Assembly (NCBI GenBank): GCA_044356555.1
Contig: JBIKWB010000015.1
Span: 1 to 64,000 of the forward strand
From: Tous-C4FEB sp044356555
GTDB lineage: Bacteria > Verrucomicrobiota > Verrucomicrobiia > Opitutales > Opitutaceae
Direction: 5' to 3'
Length of the DNA: 64,000 bases
In this document: positions 1 to 8,440 of the stretch, piece after piece
Numbering within the stretch: position 1 is the stretch's first letter
Layout of the letters: the number at the start of each line of letters is the position of its first letter
Translations under genes and position numbers: made by a program
The notes under the pieces: generated by a model
Database searches by the model: none
What the model saw: only the letters and a program-made list of their open reading frames with translations
What the model was told of the DNA's origin: nothing

Positions 1-179
1 AAATGCGGCAGGCCGGCGAGCGGCGGGTGGATGCGGGGTGTGGACGGTGCGGCGGGTGCGGCGGCGGCGCGGAGGCGCGGGGCGAGCAGGTTCAGGGCGA
101 CGCCGCCCATCGCGAGACCGGAGCCGGCGAAGAATTGGCGGCGGGTGAGGTGGTTGAGGTAGGCGTGGACGGGGTTCAT
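1..179 (-). CDS. DUF1501 family TAT-exported protein, N-terminus only (runs off the window)
   Basis: The minus strand from an ATG at 177-179 reads 59 codons to the window edge without a stop. Near the start it carries HLTRRQFFAGSGLAMGG, a twin-arginine signal (RRQFF followed by a hydrophobic stretch). The mature start, HPPLAGLPH, is typical of DUF1501 proteins, which share the alkaline-phosphatase/sulfatase fold but have no settled function. In Planctomycetes and Verrucomicrobia these genes sit next to PSD1/DUF1549/DUF1553 genes, and here such a gene lies 152 bp upstream in transcription; the same pair recurs at 29887-33516. The ATG is preceded by a C/T-rich leader with no Shine-Dalgarno motif. 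Only the N-terminus is visible, so the family call rests on the signal, the short mature start and the partner gene. Confidence 0.75.
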   Translation of the reverse strand, partial: MNPVHAYLNHLTRRQFFAGSGLAMGGVALNLLAPRLRAAAAPAAPSTPRIHPPLAGLPH

Positions 180-241
180 CGGCGGGAGGCGGGAGGGGAG
201 GATTTATCGGGGATGACTGGGCGCTTCGCGCCGGGGGAGGG

Positions 242-277
242 CTGGACGGCTTCGGCGCTGCGCTTCTCGCAATGACA
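242..277 (-). repeat. Dispersed repeat of the CATTGCGAG...GAAGC type
   Basis: On the minus strand this stretch reads TGTCATTGCGAGAAGCGCAG and then CGCCGAAGCCGTCCAG. It resembles the widespread intergenic repeat whose core is CATTGCGAG-nAGCG-nAGC-nnCGAAGC-nnTCC, known from many unrelated bacterial genomes. It lies between the PSD1 and DUF1501 genes. It is the only copy in this window, so its repeat status rests on recall of the family. Confidence 0.45.
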
Positions 278-300
278 GGCTTGTGGAGCTTGGGCGTGGG

Positions 301-331
301 GGGCGGGGCGGAGATCCTGCCCTACTTTTGG
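301..331 (-). repeat. REP-like palindromic element, copy A
   Basis: Just past the stop codon of the PSD1 gene, the minus strand reads AAGTAGGGCAGGATCTCC and then GCCCCGCCC. It matches the elements at 5952-5977 and 6080-6109 at about 22 of 26 positions. The G-rich and C-rich arms can pair around a short central loop, so it may act as a transcript-end hairpin as well as being a mobile-type repeat. Confidence 0.6.
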
Positions 332-3300
332 TCAGTTGCGGGTGATGGTTTCGTCGAGGTTGAAGAGGAGGTTGGCGACCATCGTCCAAGCGGCGATTTC
401 GGGGGCGGGGGCCGTGGCCTTCGACTTTGAGGTGCCGTTGGTGAGGACTTTCTCGGCGGCGTCGGGATCTTTTTCGTAGTGGGCGCGATGGGTCGCGAGT
501 GCGGTGGCGAGGAGCTCGCGTTCGGTGGCGTCGGGCTCGCGGGCGGTAACGGCACGGAAGGCGGCGGCGAGACGGGGAGCATCGGCGGAGTCGGCGGCGA
601 GTAGATTCTCGGCGAAGGCGCGGGCGGCCTCGAATTGTTGCACGTCGTTCATGAGCGCGAGGGCTTGGAGCGGGGTGTTGGAGCGGCCGCGCCCGGTGCA
701 GAACGTTTCGCGCGAAGGCGCGTCGAAGGTGGTGATCGCTGGTGCTGGCGCGGTGCGTTTCCAGAACGTGTAGAGGCTGCGGCGATAGAGGGCGGGGCCG
801 TCGTCGCGCACGTAGGTCTTGGTGTTGCTGCCGCCGAAGGCGACGGGTTCCCAGATGTTGATGGGTTGATAGGGGCGGACCGGGGCGCCGCCGATCGTGG
901 GCACGAGCAGGCCGGAGAGCGCGAGGGCTTGATCGCGGAGGACCTCGCCGTCGAGGCGGAGGCGAGGCGCGCGGGCGAGAAGACGGTCGGCGGGATCGAG
1001 CTCAAGGAGGGCGGCGGTGACATCGGAGCTCTGTCGGTAGGTGCGCGACGTGACGATGAGGCGGACGAGGTGTTTCACGTCCCAACCGGAGCTGATGAAT
1101 TCGGAGGCGAGCCAGTCGAGGAGTTCGGGGTGGGTGGGGGCGTCGCCTTGCACACCGAAGTCGGCGGGGGTGCGGACGAGACCGGCGCCGAAGAGCTGTT
1201 GCCAGAAACGGTTCACGGTGACGCGGGCGGTGAGCGGATTCTTCGGATCGACGATCCAGTGGGCGAGATCGAGACGGGTGGGGCGCGCTGCCGGTGGGGG
1301 CGTGACCGTTGAAGTTGAAGTAGAAGATGAAGCGAGTCGGAGGGGTGGGAGGAAGGCGGGGGTGGCGGGTTCGACGAGGTCGCCTGGTTTGTCGTATTGG
1401 CCGCGGATAAGGATGTGCGCGGGCAGCGGCTCGGTGCGTTCGCCGGAGACGAGCGTCATGGGGTAGTTGAGCTCGTAATAAATTTGTTCGGCGAGCAGGC
1501 GGCGGGCGGCGTGGGCGGCGGGTTCGAGGGCGGCGCGATAGGGGGCGTAGATGTATTCGCGGTGGTAGCGGTCGAGGCGTTTTTTCTCGGCGGCGTTTTG
1601 CTGCGTGCTGGAGAGGCCGATGAGATATTTGGTGTCGTGGCGGAGCGGCACGCCTTCGGCAAAGCGGGCGTTGGCCTGAAGGGCGGTGTTCCAGGCGGCG
1701 CGGGAAAGGAGCGGGTCGAGGGTAGCATCGGGGCTGGTCAAGACGGCCCCGGCCCGGTCCCACCACGCGGCGCCATCGCTCTGGGTGATGCGGAGGCCGG
1801 TGTAGGATTTGCCGGATTCGAGGCCGGCGTCGCAGGCGTCGATCTCAAGGCGCGCGTAGCTGCCGGTGGGCGGGAGCGGGCCGATGTGGCGGGTGCCGCC
1901 GGGTTGGGGACCGAAGGCGGTCGGGTCGCCCCAGACGAAGCGGGCGGTGCGCTCGTTGGTGATGAACTCGAGGCTGACGGCGCGGGGCGGTCGGGCGGGA
2001 TCGGCGAGGAAGTGGACGAAGGCTTTGGCCTCGGAGCGGACCAGGAGGTCGATGTCGCCCGCGGTAAATGCAAACGGACGGGAGGCGCCGCCTTCGAGGC
2101 GGAGCGCGCGTTGACCGCCGGCAAGAGGCACGTCGGGCCCGGAGCGCCACTCGCCGCGGGGCGCGGGGGTGCCGGGGCGAAAATCGGTCGCGAGGGCGAG
2201 GTCGGAGTCCTCGGCCCAAACGACTTCGTAGGTGATCGGCGTTTTTTCCAGAGTCGGGGGCGGGGATTCGGTGAGGAGCTCGGTGGTGCGGGCGGCGAGC
2301 GCGGCTTCGAGGGGCCGGATCTCCGCGCCGAGTTCGTCGATGCGGGCTTGCTTGGCGGGAGAATCGGTGACGACGACGACGGGAGCGGAGACGCGGACGT
2401 TGCCGTCCCAAGGGCGGTCCGCGAGGCTCTTCCAAAAGGCGCCGAGGGCGTAGTAGTCGTGCTGGCTGATCGGGTCGAATTTGTGGTCGTGGCAGGCGGC
2501 GCACCCGGCGGTGAGCCCGAGGAAAACGGCGGCGGTGGTATCGGTGCGGTCGCCGGTGTTGCGGGCTTCTGCCTCGGCTTCGATGGCGCCGCCCTCGGAG
2601 GTGGTGAGGTGGAGACGGTTGTAGCCGGAGGCGATCAGCGCGTCGAGGCGGGCGGCGCGAAGCTCGCTGCCCGGCGTGGGCGGGGCGGAGCCCGGCGAAC
2701 GGGGAGCGGAGCTGGGCGCGGGCAGGCGAAGTTGAGCATCGGGGACGAGATCACCGGCGAGTTGTTCGACGGTGAAACGGTCGAACGGCACGTTGGCGTT
2801 GAAGGCGCGGACGACCCAGTCGCGGTAGGGCCAGATGTGGCGGATGTTGTCGAGGTGGAGGCCGTGGGTGTCGGAGTAGCGCACGGCATCGAGCCAAAAG
2901 CGCGAGAACTGTTCACCGTAGCGCGGCGAGGCGAGGAGACGGGTGACGAGGGTCTCGATCGCGGCGTGGGGATTACGATTGGAGTCGGAGAGGAAGGCGT
3001 CGATCTCGGCGGGGGTGGGCGGGAGGCCGGTCAGGTCGAGAGTGAGACGGCGGATGAGGACGGTGGGCGGCGCCTCGGGGGCTAAGGAAAGTTTTTGGCG
3101 GGCGAGTTTTTGCAGAACGAACGCGTCGATGGGATTGACGGATGGCTGAGCGTTGAGCGTCGAGAGTTGAGAGCCAGAATTGGGAATGGCGGGGCTTGAG
3201 ATGGGTTCGAAGGCCCAGTGATTTTGGTAAACGGCGCCTTGCTCAATCCAGCGGCGGATGAGGTCGCGCTGAGCGGGCTTGAGCGGGGGCTTGTGCGAAT

Positions 3301-3601
3301 CGGGGGGCGGCATGATCTCGTCCGGATCGGTGCTCATGATGCGGAGCCACGCTTCGGAGTTGGCGACGTCGCCGGGGATGAGCGCGCGGAAACCGTTGCG
3401 ATCGGCGGTGGCGGATTCGAACTGGTCGAGGCGGAGCTTGGCTTTGCGGTGGGCGGCGTCGCTGCCGTGGCAGGCGAAGCAGTTGTCCGCGAGGATGGGG
3501 CGGATGTGCTCGTTGTAGGAGACGGGCTCGGCGGCGGCGCGGGTGATTGCGACGAGCGCGAGCGCGCAGAAAAACGGAAGACGGAGAAAAGGGGAATTCA
3601 C
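332..3601 (-). CDS. Secreted PSD1 cytochrome-like / DUF1549 / DUF1553 protein
   Basis: This 1089-residue protein begins with a signal peptide (hydrophobic residues 8-20, then AAAEP). A PSD1 cytochrome-c-like domain follows, with the haem motif CFACH at residues 41-45 and a MPPP segment near 97. DUF1549 covers about 155-370 and contains a second motif, CAACHDHKFDP, near 367. A long middle section with predicted beta content leads to DUF1553 at about 770-1060 (NPLTARVTVNRFWQQLFG and following). The start codon is GTG, after a C-rich leader. Family members are exported haem proteins of Planctomycetes and Verrucomicrobia with no proven substrate; they are usually paired with DUF1501 genes, as here. 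Being downstream of a NosR-like/ApbE pair hints at an extracytoplasmic electron-transfer job, which is inference. A paralogue is at 31183-33516. Confidence 0.9.
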   Translation of the reverse strand: MNSPFLRLPFFCALALVAITRAAAEPVSYNEHIRPILADNCFACHGSDAAHRKAKLRLDQFESATADRNGFRALIPGDVANSEAWLRIMSTDPDEIMPPPDSHKPPLKPAQRDLIRRWIEQGAVYQNHWAFEPISSPAIPNSGSQLSTLNAQPSVNPIDAFVLQKLARQKLSLAPEAPPTVLIRRLTLDLTGLPPTPAEIDAFLSDSNRNPHAAIETLVTRLLASPRYGEQFSRFWLDAVRYSDTHGLHLDNIRHIWPYRDWVVRAFNANVPFDRFTVEQLAGDLVPDAQLRLPAPSSAPRSPGSAPPTPGSELRAARLDALIASGYNRLHLTTSEGGAIEAEAEARNTGDRTDTTAAVFLGLTAGCAACHDHKFDPISQHDYYALGAFWKSLADRPWDGNVRVSAPVVVVTDSPAKQARIDELGAEIRPLEAALAARTTELLTESPPPTLEKTPITYEVVWAEDSDLALATDFRPGTPAPRGEWRSGPDVPLAGGQRALRLEGGASRPFAFTAGDIDLLVRSEAKAFVHFLADPARPPRAVSLEFITNERTARFVWGDPTAFGPQPGGTRHIGPLPPTGSYARLEIDACDAGLESGKSYTGLRITQSDGAAWWDRAGAVLTSPDATLDPLLSRAAWNTALQANARFAEGVPLRHDTKYLIGLSSTQQNAAEKKRLDRYHREYIYAPYRAALEPAAHAARRLLAEQIYYELNYPMTLVSGERTEPLPAHILIRGQYDKPGDLVEPATPAFLPPLRLASSSTSTSTVTPPPAARPTRLDLAHWIVDPKNPLTARVTVNRFWQQLFGAGLVRTPADFGVQGDAPTHPELLDWLASEFISSGWDVKHLVRLIVTSRTYRQSSDVTAALLELDPADRLLARAPRLRLDGEVLRDQALALSGLLVPTIGGAPVRPYQPINIWEPVAFGGSNTKTYVRDDGPALYRRSLYTFWKRTAPAPAITTFDAPSRETFCTGRGRSNTPLQALALMNDVQQFEAARAFAENLLAADSADAPRLAAAFRAVTAREPDATERELLATALATHRAHYEKDPDAAEKVLTNGTSKSKATAPAPEIAAWTMVANLLFNLDETITRN

Positions 3602-3688
3602 GACGGGGGGCGGGGGACGAACGGAGGTCGAAGTGAAAGGAAACGAGCGGCGCAGGTCTAGGGAGATTCTGCCGTTGCGACAGTTTAA

Positions 3689-4678
3689 TCAGCGGGCGGT
3701 GCGGGTGAATTCCGGGGTGGGGCGCGCGGTGAAAGACGGGCCTTCGCGGATGAGGAAGAGCGCGGACCATCGCTCGCGGACGGCGAGGGCGAAGCCGGCA
3801 TCGGGACCGAGGACGAAAAGGGCGGTGGCACGCGCGCTGGATTGGGCGCAGGTCGGGGCGACTACGCTGACGGAGGCGAGCAGAGAGGCAACGGGTTCGC
3901 CGGTGCGCGGATCGAGGATGTGGCCGTAGCGACGACCGGCGTGCGTGAAGGAATTGTGGGCGTCGCCGGACGTGGAGAGGGATTGGCCGGCGAGATCGAA
4001 GATGTGGGCCAGCGGAGCGGAGCCGGCGGGTTGCTCGATGGCGACGCGCCAAGGTCGGGGGCCGACGGTGGCGATGTCGCCGCCGATTTGGACGTAGTGG
4101 TCGGTGGAGCCGAGCGCAGAGAGTTGGGCGGCGACGGTATCGGCGGCGAAGCCCTTGGCCATCGAGGAAAAATCAGCGGCTACGTCGGCGGACGTTTTGC
4201 GCAACGCGGGCGGGGAGGCGCGACTTTCGAGGCGACGATAGCCGGTGCGGGCGCGGGCGGCGGAGATTTCTGCGGCCGAGGGCGGTGGGCCGGAGCGGCG
4301 TTGCGGACCGAAGCCCCAGAGATCGACGAGCGGGAAAATCGTGGCGTCGAAGGCTCCGCCGGTGAGGACCGAGAGCGCGCGGGAATCGGTGGCGACGCGG
4401 GCAAGTTCGGGCGAGACGGTGATCCAATCGGTGGTGCGGGCGGTGTTGAAGCGCGAGAGTTCGGAGTTGGGGCGGTAAGTGGAGAACTGTTGTTCGAGGC
4501 GTTCGAGGGTGGCCGAGATGCGGGCGGTGAGGGTGGCGGGATTGAGCGGTGGAGCAGGTTGGAGGAATTTCACGGTCCACGTTGTGCCGAGGGCGCGGCC
4601 GGTGAGGGCGACCGGTTCGGCGGCAAACGCGCGCGTGGCGGCAAAGAGCACAACGGCGGCGCAGACGCGGAGGATCAT
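3689..4678 (-). CDS. apbE: FAD:protein FMN transferase (ApbE family)
   Basis: The 329-residue product has an N-terminal signal peptide (residues 1-20) and the ApbE layout: LEQQFSTYRPNSELSRFN at 61-78, GGAFDATIFPLVDLWGFG at 107-124, SSMAKGFAADTVA at 171-183, VQIGGDIA at 196-203 and GHILDPRTGEP at 252-262. ApbE enzymes move FMN from FAD onto a Ser/Thr of a target protein outside the cytoplasm. The obvious target is the FMN-binding membrane protein encoded immediately upstream, whose stop overlaps this start by 4 bp (ATGA). One oddity: the C-terminal metal-site motif, normally D-x3-T before ALFVLG, reads SARATALFVLG. Ser281 stands where the Mg-binding Asp is expected, while Thr285 is kept. Family assignment is firm; full activity is uncertain because of that substitution. 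Confidence 0.9.
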   Translation of the reverse strand: MILRVCAAVVLFAATRAFAAEPVALTGRALGTTWTVKFLQPAPPLNPATLTARISATLERLEQQFSTYRPNSELSRFNTARTTDWITVSPELARVATDSRALSVLTGGAFDATIFPLVDLWGFGPQRRSGPPPSAAEISAARARTGYRRLESRASPPALRKTSADVAADFSSMAKGFAADTVAAQLSALGSTDHYVQIGGDIATVGPRPWRVAIEQPAGSAPLAHIFDLAGQSLSTSGDAHNSFTHAGRRYGHILDPRTGEPVASLLASVSVVAPTCAQSSARATALFVLGPDAGFALAVRERWSALFLIREGPSFTARPTPEFTRTAR

Positions 4679-5940
4679 GGGCCGACTTGAACCCAGCGGA
4701 GGACGGTGAGGTGGTGCGCGTGGAGCACGACGGCGAGGACGACGAGGGCGAGCGCGGCGAAATCGCGGCGGGAAAAATGATCGGTAGGTCCGCGGGTCCG
4801 CACGAAGTTTAACAGCGCGCCGGTGGGGCAGCCGAAGCGGCAGTAGGCTTGGGGCACGAAAAACGAGGCGATGAGGCCGACGGCCGCGACGGCCAACGTG
4901 GCGACGCCGGCGGAACGAACGACGTAGGCGGCGAACGGTTCAAGTCCGGCGAGATCGAAGGGGAGAGCGAGCAGCGCGACGGTGAGGGTGAAAAAAACGA
5001 GGGCGAAGGGCAGATATTCGAGTCCGCGGATGACGGGCGCGGAAAGGGTGATTTGAAAGCGGGCGGGGCGGTAGTGACTGAGGAGTTCTTGGGCCGCGCC
5101 GTGGGGGCAGATGTGATGACAGTAGAGCGGCTTGCCGGTGGCGAGAGGCACGAGCAGGGCGGCGGCGGCGAGGAGCACGAGGCCGGGGGCAGTGGTCCAA
5201 GGGATGCCGGAGCGTGTCCAGCCGACGAGGAGTTTTTGGGCGAGGAGATCGCCGGCGATGAGGCCGATGTAGACGATGAGTGCCCACTGGTAGGGACGCT
5301 TCCAGCGGTGGCGAACGGCGGGCGGGCCGAACGCCATCAAGCCGGCGGCTGCGATCACGGCGAACAGGGCGTAGTCGCGCCACGCGAAACGAAGCGGGAC
5401 GCGCTCGGCGAGTTGGTCGCGGCTGAGTTGGAGGCGGGCCTTGACGCTCTGTGCGATGGCCATGCTCGTCATGGTGGAGCCGGAGACGCCCTCGATGCCG
5501 GCGGCTTTCAAGTCGAGCGCGGCGGCGGCGTCCCAGGTGAGGCCGTTCCATTTTTTGAGGAAACGGCGGTCGACGTTGATGTCTTTGATGTAGCTCTCGG
5601 TTTCTTCCGAGGAATGGATTTTTAGTCCAAGGATTTTCCAGTCGCGGTCGAGGACGACGAGGGCATCGGTGGTGCCGGCGTAGCCGATAATGTCGCGGCA
5701 CGCGGGCTGGGTGCGGACGACGTAGCCGAGTTCGCGGCCTTCGCGGTCGAGGACGAAGAGGCCATCGCGGGCGGAGTCATCGGGGCGGAGCGTTGCGGCG
5801 CCGGGGAGGAGCGAAGTGATTTCGGCGGCGGTGACGGGGGAGTCGCCTTGGATGCGTTGGCGCACGGCAACATCACGGATGAGCCATGCGATGCCGGCGA
5901 GGACGGCGAAGCGGTAGAACTGGAGGGCGAGGCGTTTCAA
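4675..5940 (-). CDS. NosR/NirI-like FMN-binding membrane iron-sulfur protein
   Basis: This 421-residue protein has an N-terminal membrane segment (residues 5-22) and then an extracytoplasmic FMN_bind domain (about 35-170). That domain holds the flavinylation motif S153-G154-S155-T156 in GVSGSTMTSMA; Thr156 is the expected covalent FMN site. Several membrane helices follow from about 190 to 420, with two C-x3-CP cysteine pairs, YCHHICPHGA (C274, C278) and YCRFGCPTGA (C367, C371), typical of the NosR/NirI/PceC group. Such proteins pass electrons across the membrane to periplasmic acceptors through flavin. The start codon is TTG; there is no in-frame ATG nearby, and the TTG places the first membrane helix at the N-terminus as expected. 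It overlaps apbE by 4 bp. The downstream PSD1 haem protein is a plausible but unproven electron partner. A REP-like element ends about 12 bp upstream of the start. Confidence 0.85.
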   Translation of the reverse strand: MKRLALQFYRFAVLAGIAWLIRDVAVRQRIQGDSPVTAAEITSLLPGAATLRPDDSARDGLFVLDREGRELGYVVRTQPACRDIIGYAGTTDALVVLDRDWKILGLKIHSSEETESYIKDINVDRRFLKKWNGLTWDAAAALDLKAAGIEGVSGSTMTSMAIAQSVKARLQLSRDQLAERVPLRFAWRDYALFAVIAAAGLMAFGPPAVRHRWKRPYQWALIVYIGLIAGDLLAQKLLVGWTRSGIPWTTAPGLVLLAAAALLVPLATGKPLYCHHICPHGAAQELLSHYRPARFQITLSAPVIRGLEYLPFALVFFTLTVALLALPFDLAGLEPFAAYVVRSAGVATLAVAAVGLIASFFVPQAYCRFGCPTGALLNFVRTRGPTDHFSRRDFAALALVVLAVVLHAHHLTVLRWVQVGP

Positions 5941-5951
5941 CGATGACGCCC

Positions 5952-5977
5952 AGTAGGGTGGATCTTTGACCTGCCCT
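5952..5977 (+). repeat. REP-like palindromic element, copy B
   Basis: The plus strand reads AGTAGGGTGGATCTTTGACC and then TGCCCTC, matching copies A and C at about 22 of 26 positions but in the opposite orientation. It starts about 12 bp upstream of the NosR-like gene's TTG start, so it lies in that gene's leader. Confidence 0.55.
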
Positions 5978-6079
5978 CGATGGAAAACTGAATCGAGTGC
6001 ATCACTCCGCCTTGGTTTAGCAGCGACGGGTGACCCTGCGGCAAAAGCTCAGGAGTTCGTTCTCGCACCCGCGTGCGCT

Positions 6080-6109
6080 GGGGCGGGTCGAAGACCCCGC
6101 CCTACTTGG
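6080..6109 (-). repeat. REP-like palindromic element, copy C (supplies a stop codon)
   Basis: The minus strand reads CCAAGTAGGGCGGGGTCTTC and then GACCCGCCCC. The arms GGGCGGGGTC and GACCCGCCC pair almost perfectly around TTC. It overlaps the 3' end of the FAD oxidoreductase gene: the TAG stop at 6102-6104 is part of the element's conserved AAGTAGGGC. With copy B it makes an inverted pair within the 161-bp intergenic gap, and it could also act as a transcript-end hairpin. Confidence 0.6.
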
Positions 6110-8405
6110 TGGAGAGGACTTGGATCGCGTCGAGGTGGACTTGGCCGTCGGCGGTCGCGGCGTCGACTTCGACGGCGGCGGGCTGAGCGGCTTTGAAGTC
6201 AAAGGTGCCGAGCGAAACCCAGTAGTTGTCGATCGTGGCGGGCTTGCGTTGGTTCACGGTGACGGAGGCGGTGCCGCCGGCGTGGCGGACGACGAGGGCG
6301 GTGTTGCTCGCGCGGTTCTCGTGCGGGGCGGTCGCGAAGCGGACCTCGTAGCGACCGTCCGCGGGGACGGTGAACGGGAACGTGGCTTTTTGGCCGGCGC
6401 CGCGGGCGTGAACATAGTCGGGGCCGATGTGATCGAGGTTGGCCGAGGCGGTCCATTTGCCGCTGAGCGTGGCAGCCTTGTTATCGACGACGATGCCCTT
6501 GAGGGAAGGGATACTGACTCCGAAGTTGCCACCGCCCACGTCGATAACGGCGCCGGGAGCGGCGCCGGAGATCTGGAACGGAGCTTCGAGGCTGGCGCGG
6601 CGGGCGCGGCCCGGAAGTTGGAGGAGGCTGTCGAGCTCGCTCCAGTATTTCGAATACACCTCACGGGGAGTGGCGCCGCGTTGCACGGCGATGGCGGCGG
6701 CTTTACCGACGACTTCGCCCATCATGCCGATGGTCTTCATGACGCGGACGGTGCCGAGGGCTTGGTCGGTGACGCTGATATTGCGGCCGGCCATGAAGAG
6801 ATTCTCGATGTTAACCGAGTAGAGGCAGCGGTAGGGAATCGGATAGCCGAAATCGCGGTCGATGCGACGGTCGTGCTGGGCGACGGCGATGAAGGGATTG
6901 TCCGGGAATTTGGTGGCGTATTCTTTGCGCGGGAAGTGGAGGTCGATGCTCCAAGTGCTGGGGACGCAGCCGTCGGGAAACTCGCGTTTGGTGATGAGGT
7001 CCTCGTGGGTGAGGACGACGTCGCCCATGATGCGGCGGGATTCGCGGGTGCCGCCGATGTAGGCGACCCAGTCGAGTTTGGCGTTGGGGTGCTCGGCCTT
7101 GCCGTCGCGGTTCTTCATCGCATTGAAGGCCCCGAAGACGGCGCGGAGATTCCAGTCGCGGATCAGTTCAAGATCGTTGATCGGGTGTTTGCTGAAACCG
7201 CTCTCCCAAAACCACTCGCCTTTGTTTTTCTGAGCCATGTCGCCCTTGCCGGTTTTCGTGTAGGGAAAGTCGTCCATGGTGAGATCGAGGGCCCAAGGCG
7301 TCTCGGGGAAGGAGCGGGGCGCGGTGTCGTGGGACCAGACCCACATGTTGGACATGCCGAGGAGGTCTTTGAGTTCGATTTCGTATTTGGCGCCGGCGAG
7401 GGCGGCGAGCGAGCCGTGGCCGGTGCAATCAACAAAGAATTTGCCGCGGAATGTTTTCCGGTGGCTGTCGCGGGTGTTGAGGGCGGTGACGGAGTCGATG
7501 CGACCGCCGACGGTGGTGGCGGCGTAAACGTGTTCGTTGAGGAACAGGGAGATGTTTTTCTCGGAGCGGATGAGGGCTTCCTTTTTGGCGTCGCCGAATT
7601 CCTCGAAGGTGCCGGGGGAATTTTTGGCGCGGTCGGCGAATTCTTCGACCATTTCGCCGATGAGCGGATATTTGCCGCGGCGGACGAGGCCCATGGCCCA
7701 GACGCGGATTTCGGAGGAGCCGTTGCCGCCGAGGACCGGGCGGTTTTGGACGAGGGCGACCTTCAGGCCCATGCGAGCGGCGGAGATTGCGCTGCCGAGT
7801 CCGCCGTAGCCGCCGCCGACGACGACGAGATCGAAATCACCGGTGGACTCGGGCGCGGCGGGGAGATTGAGGGCGGCGAGTCGCCAGGCGGAGAGCGGGG
7901 CGGAATCGCTCGGCGGTGGGGGTGAGACGAGGTCCTTGGTGAAGAAGATCGCGTCGCAACGGCCGTTGAAGCCGGTGAGGTCGCGGAGGGCGAGGGTGGC
8001 GGCGGGCGACTTGATTTCAACGGTGCCGCCGTCGTGCCAGAACCACGCGGCGCTCTTCGTGCCGAAGGTTTCGGGGAGCGGGGTGCCGTTGATGAGAAGT
8101 TGGAATTTGCCGGGGGCGCCGGGAGCCTTCCACTCGGCGACCCAGTCTTTGGTGCGGACCCAGACGCGGTATGTGCCGGCGGCAGGAAATGTGACGGACG
8201 TGGTGGCATCCTTCACCGGTTGGCCGAGGCCATGGGCGATGAGGTAGGGCGAGCCCATGATGTCGATGAACTGCGTGTCGAGAGACCAGCCGCCGGAGGA
8301 CGCGAAGTTTTCGGCCTCGACGAAGAGTTGGTCGGCGGCGCGGGTGGCGGGGGCGAAGGCGAGGAGGAGGACGGGGAGGGCGGCGAAGGCGAGGCGGAGT
8401 TTCAT
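6102..8405 (-). CDS. Secreted FAD-dependent oxidoreductase with flanking carbohydrate-binding-like domains
   Basis: The product is 767 residues from the ATG at 8405, chosen because it places the signal peptide (MKLRLAFAALPVLLLAFAPA) at the N-terminus. Residues about 25-155 form a beta-rich module (VEAENFASSGGW, TYRVWVRTKDW) like those fused to xanthan-lyase-type FAD proteins. The FAD_oxidored core follows, with the dinucleotide motif DLVVVGGGYGGLGSAI, the segment VLGGNGSSEIRVWAMG, a TRESRRIMGD motif and a C-terminal FAD-contact region NLFMAGRNISVTDQALGT. A second beta-sandwich-like module ends the protein (YVHARGAGQKATFPFTVPAD). The substrate is unknown; related proteins sit in polysaccharide loci. 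It is the last gene after a TonB receptor and an unrecognised secreted protein. A paralogue without a signal peptide is at 14336-16615. The leader is strongly C/T-rich and lacks a Shine-Dalgarno motif. Confidence 0.85.
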   Translation of the reverse strand: MKLRLAFAALPVLLLAFAPATRAADQLFVEAENFASSGGWSLDTQFIDIMGSPYLIAHGLGQPVKDATTSVTFPAAGTYRVWVRTKDWVAEWKAPGAPGKFQLLINGTPLPETFGTKSAAWFWHDGGTVEIKSPAATLALRDLTGFNGRCDAIFFTKDLVSPPPPSDSAPLSAWRLAALNLPAAPESTGDFDLVVVGGGYGGLGSAISAARMGLKVALVQNRPVLGGNGSSEIRVWAMGLVRRGKYPLIGEMVEEFADRAKNSPGTFEEFGDAKKEALIRSEKNISLFLNEHVYAATTVGGRIDSVTALNTRDSHRKTFRGKFFVDCTGHGSLAALAGAKYEIELKDLLGMSNMWVWSHDTAPRSFPETPWALDLTMDDFPYTKTGKGDMAQKNKGEWFWESGFSKHPINDLELIRDWNLRAVFGAFNAMKNRDGKAEHPNAKLDWVAYIGGTRESRRIMGDVVLTHEDLITKREFPDGCVPSTWSIDLHFPRKEYATKFPDNPFIAVAQHDRRIDRDFGYPIPYRCLYSVNIENLFMAGRNISVTDQALGTVRVMKTIGMMGEVVGKAAAIAVQRGATPREVYSKYWSELDSLLQLPGRARRASLEAPFQISGAAPGAVIDVGGGNFGVSIPSLKGIVVDNKAATLSGKWTASANLDHIGPDYVHARGAGQKATFPFTVPADGRYEVRFATAPHENRASNTALVVRHAGGTASVTVNQRKPATIDNYWVSLGTFDFKAAQPAAVEVDAATADGQVHLDAIQVLSTK

Positions 8406-8440
8406 GTGGGGGAGAAAGGAAGAAGGAGAGGTGGAGAATT

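Noticed and set aside
1397..3085. Long open frame (562 codons) on the plus strand opposite the PSD1 gene
   Set aside because: It is Gly/Val/Glu/Ala-rich with no domain, antisense to a clear PSD1/DUF1553 gene, and is a by-product of the high GC third positions.
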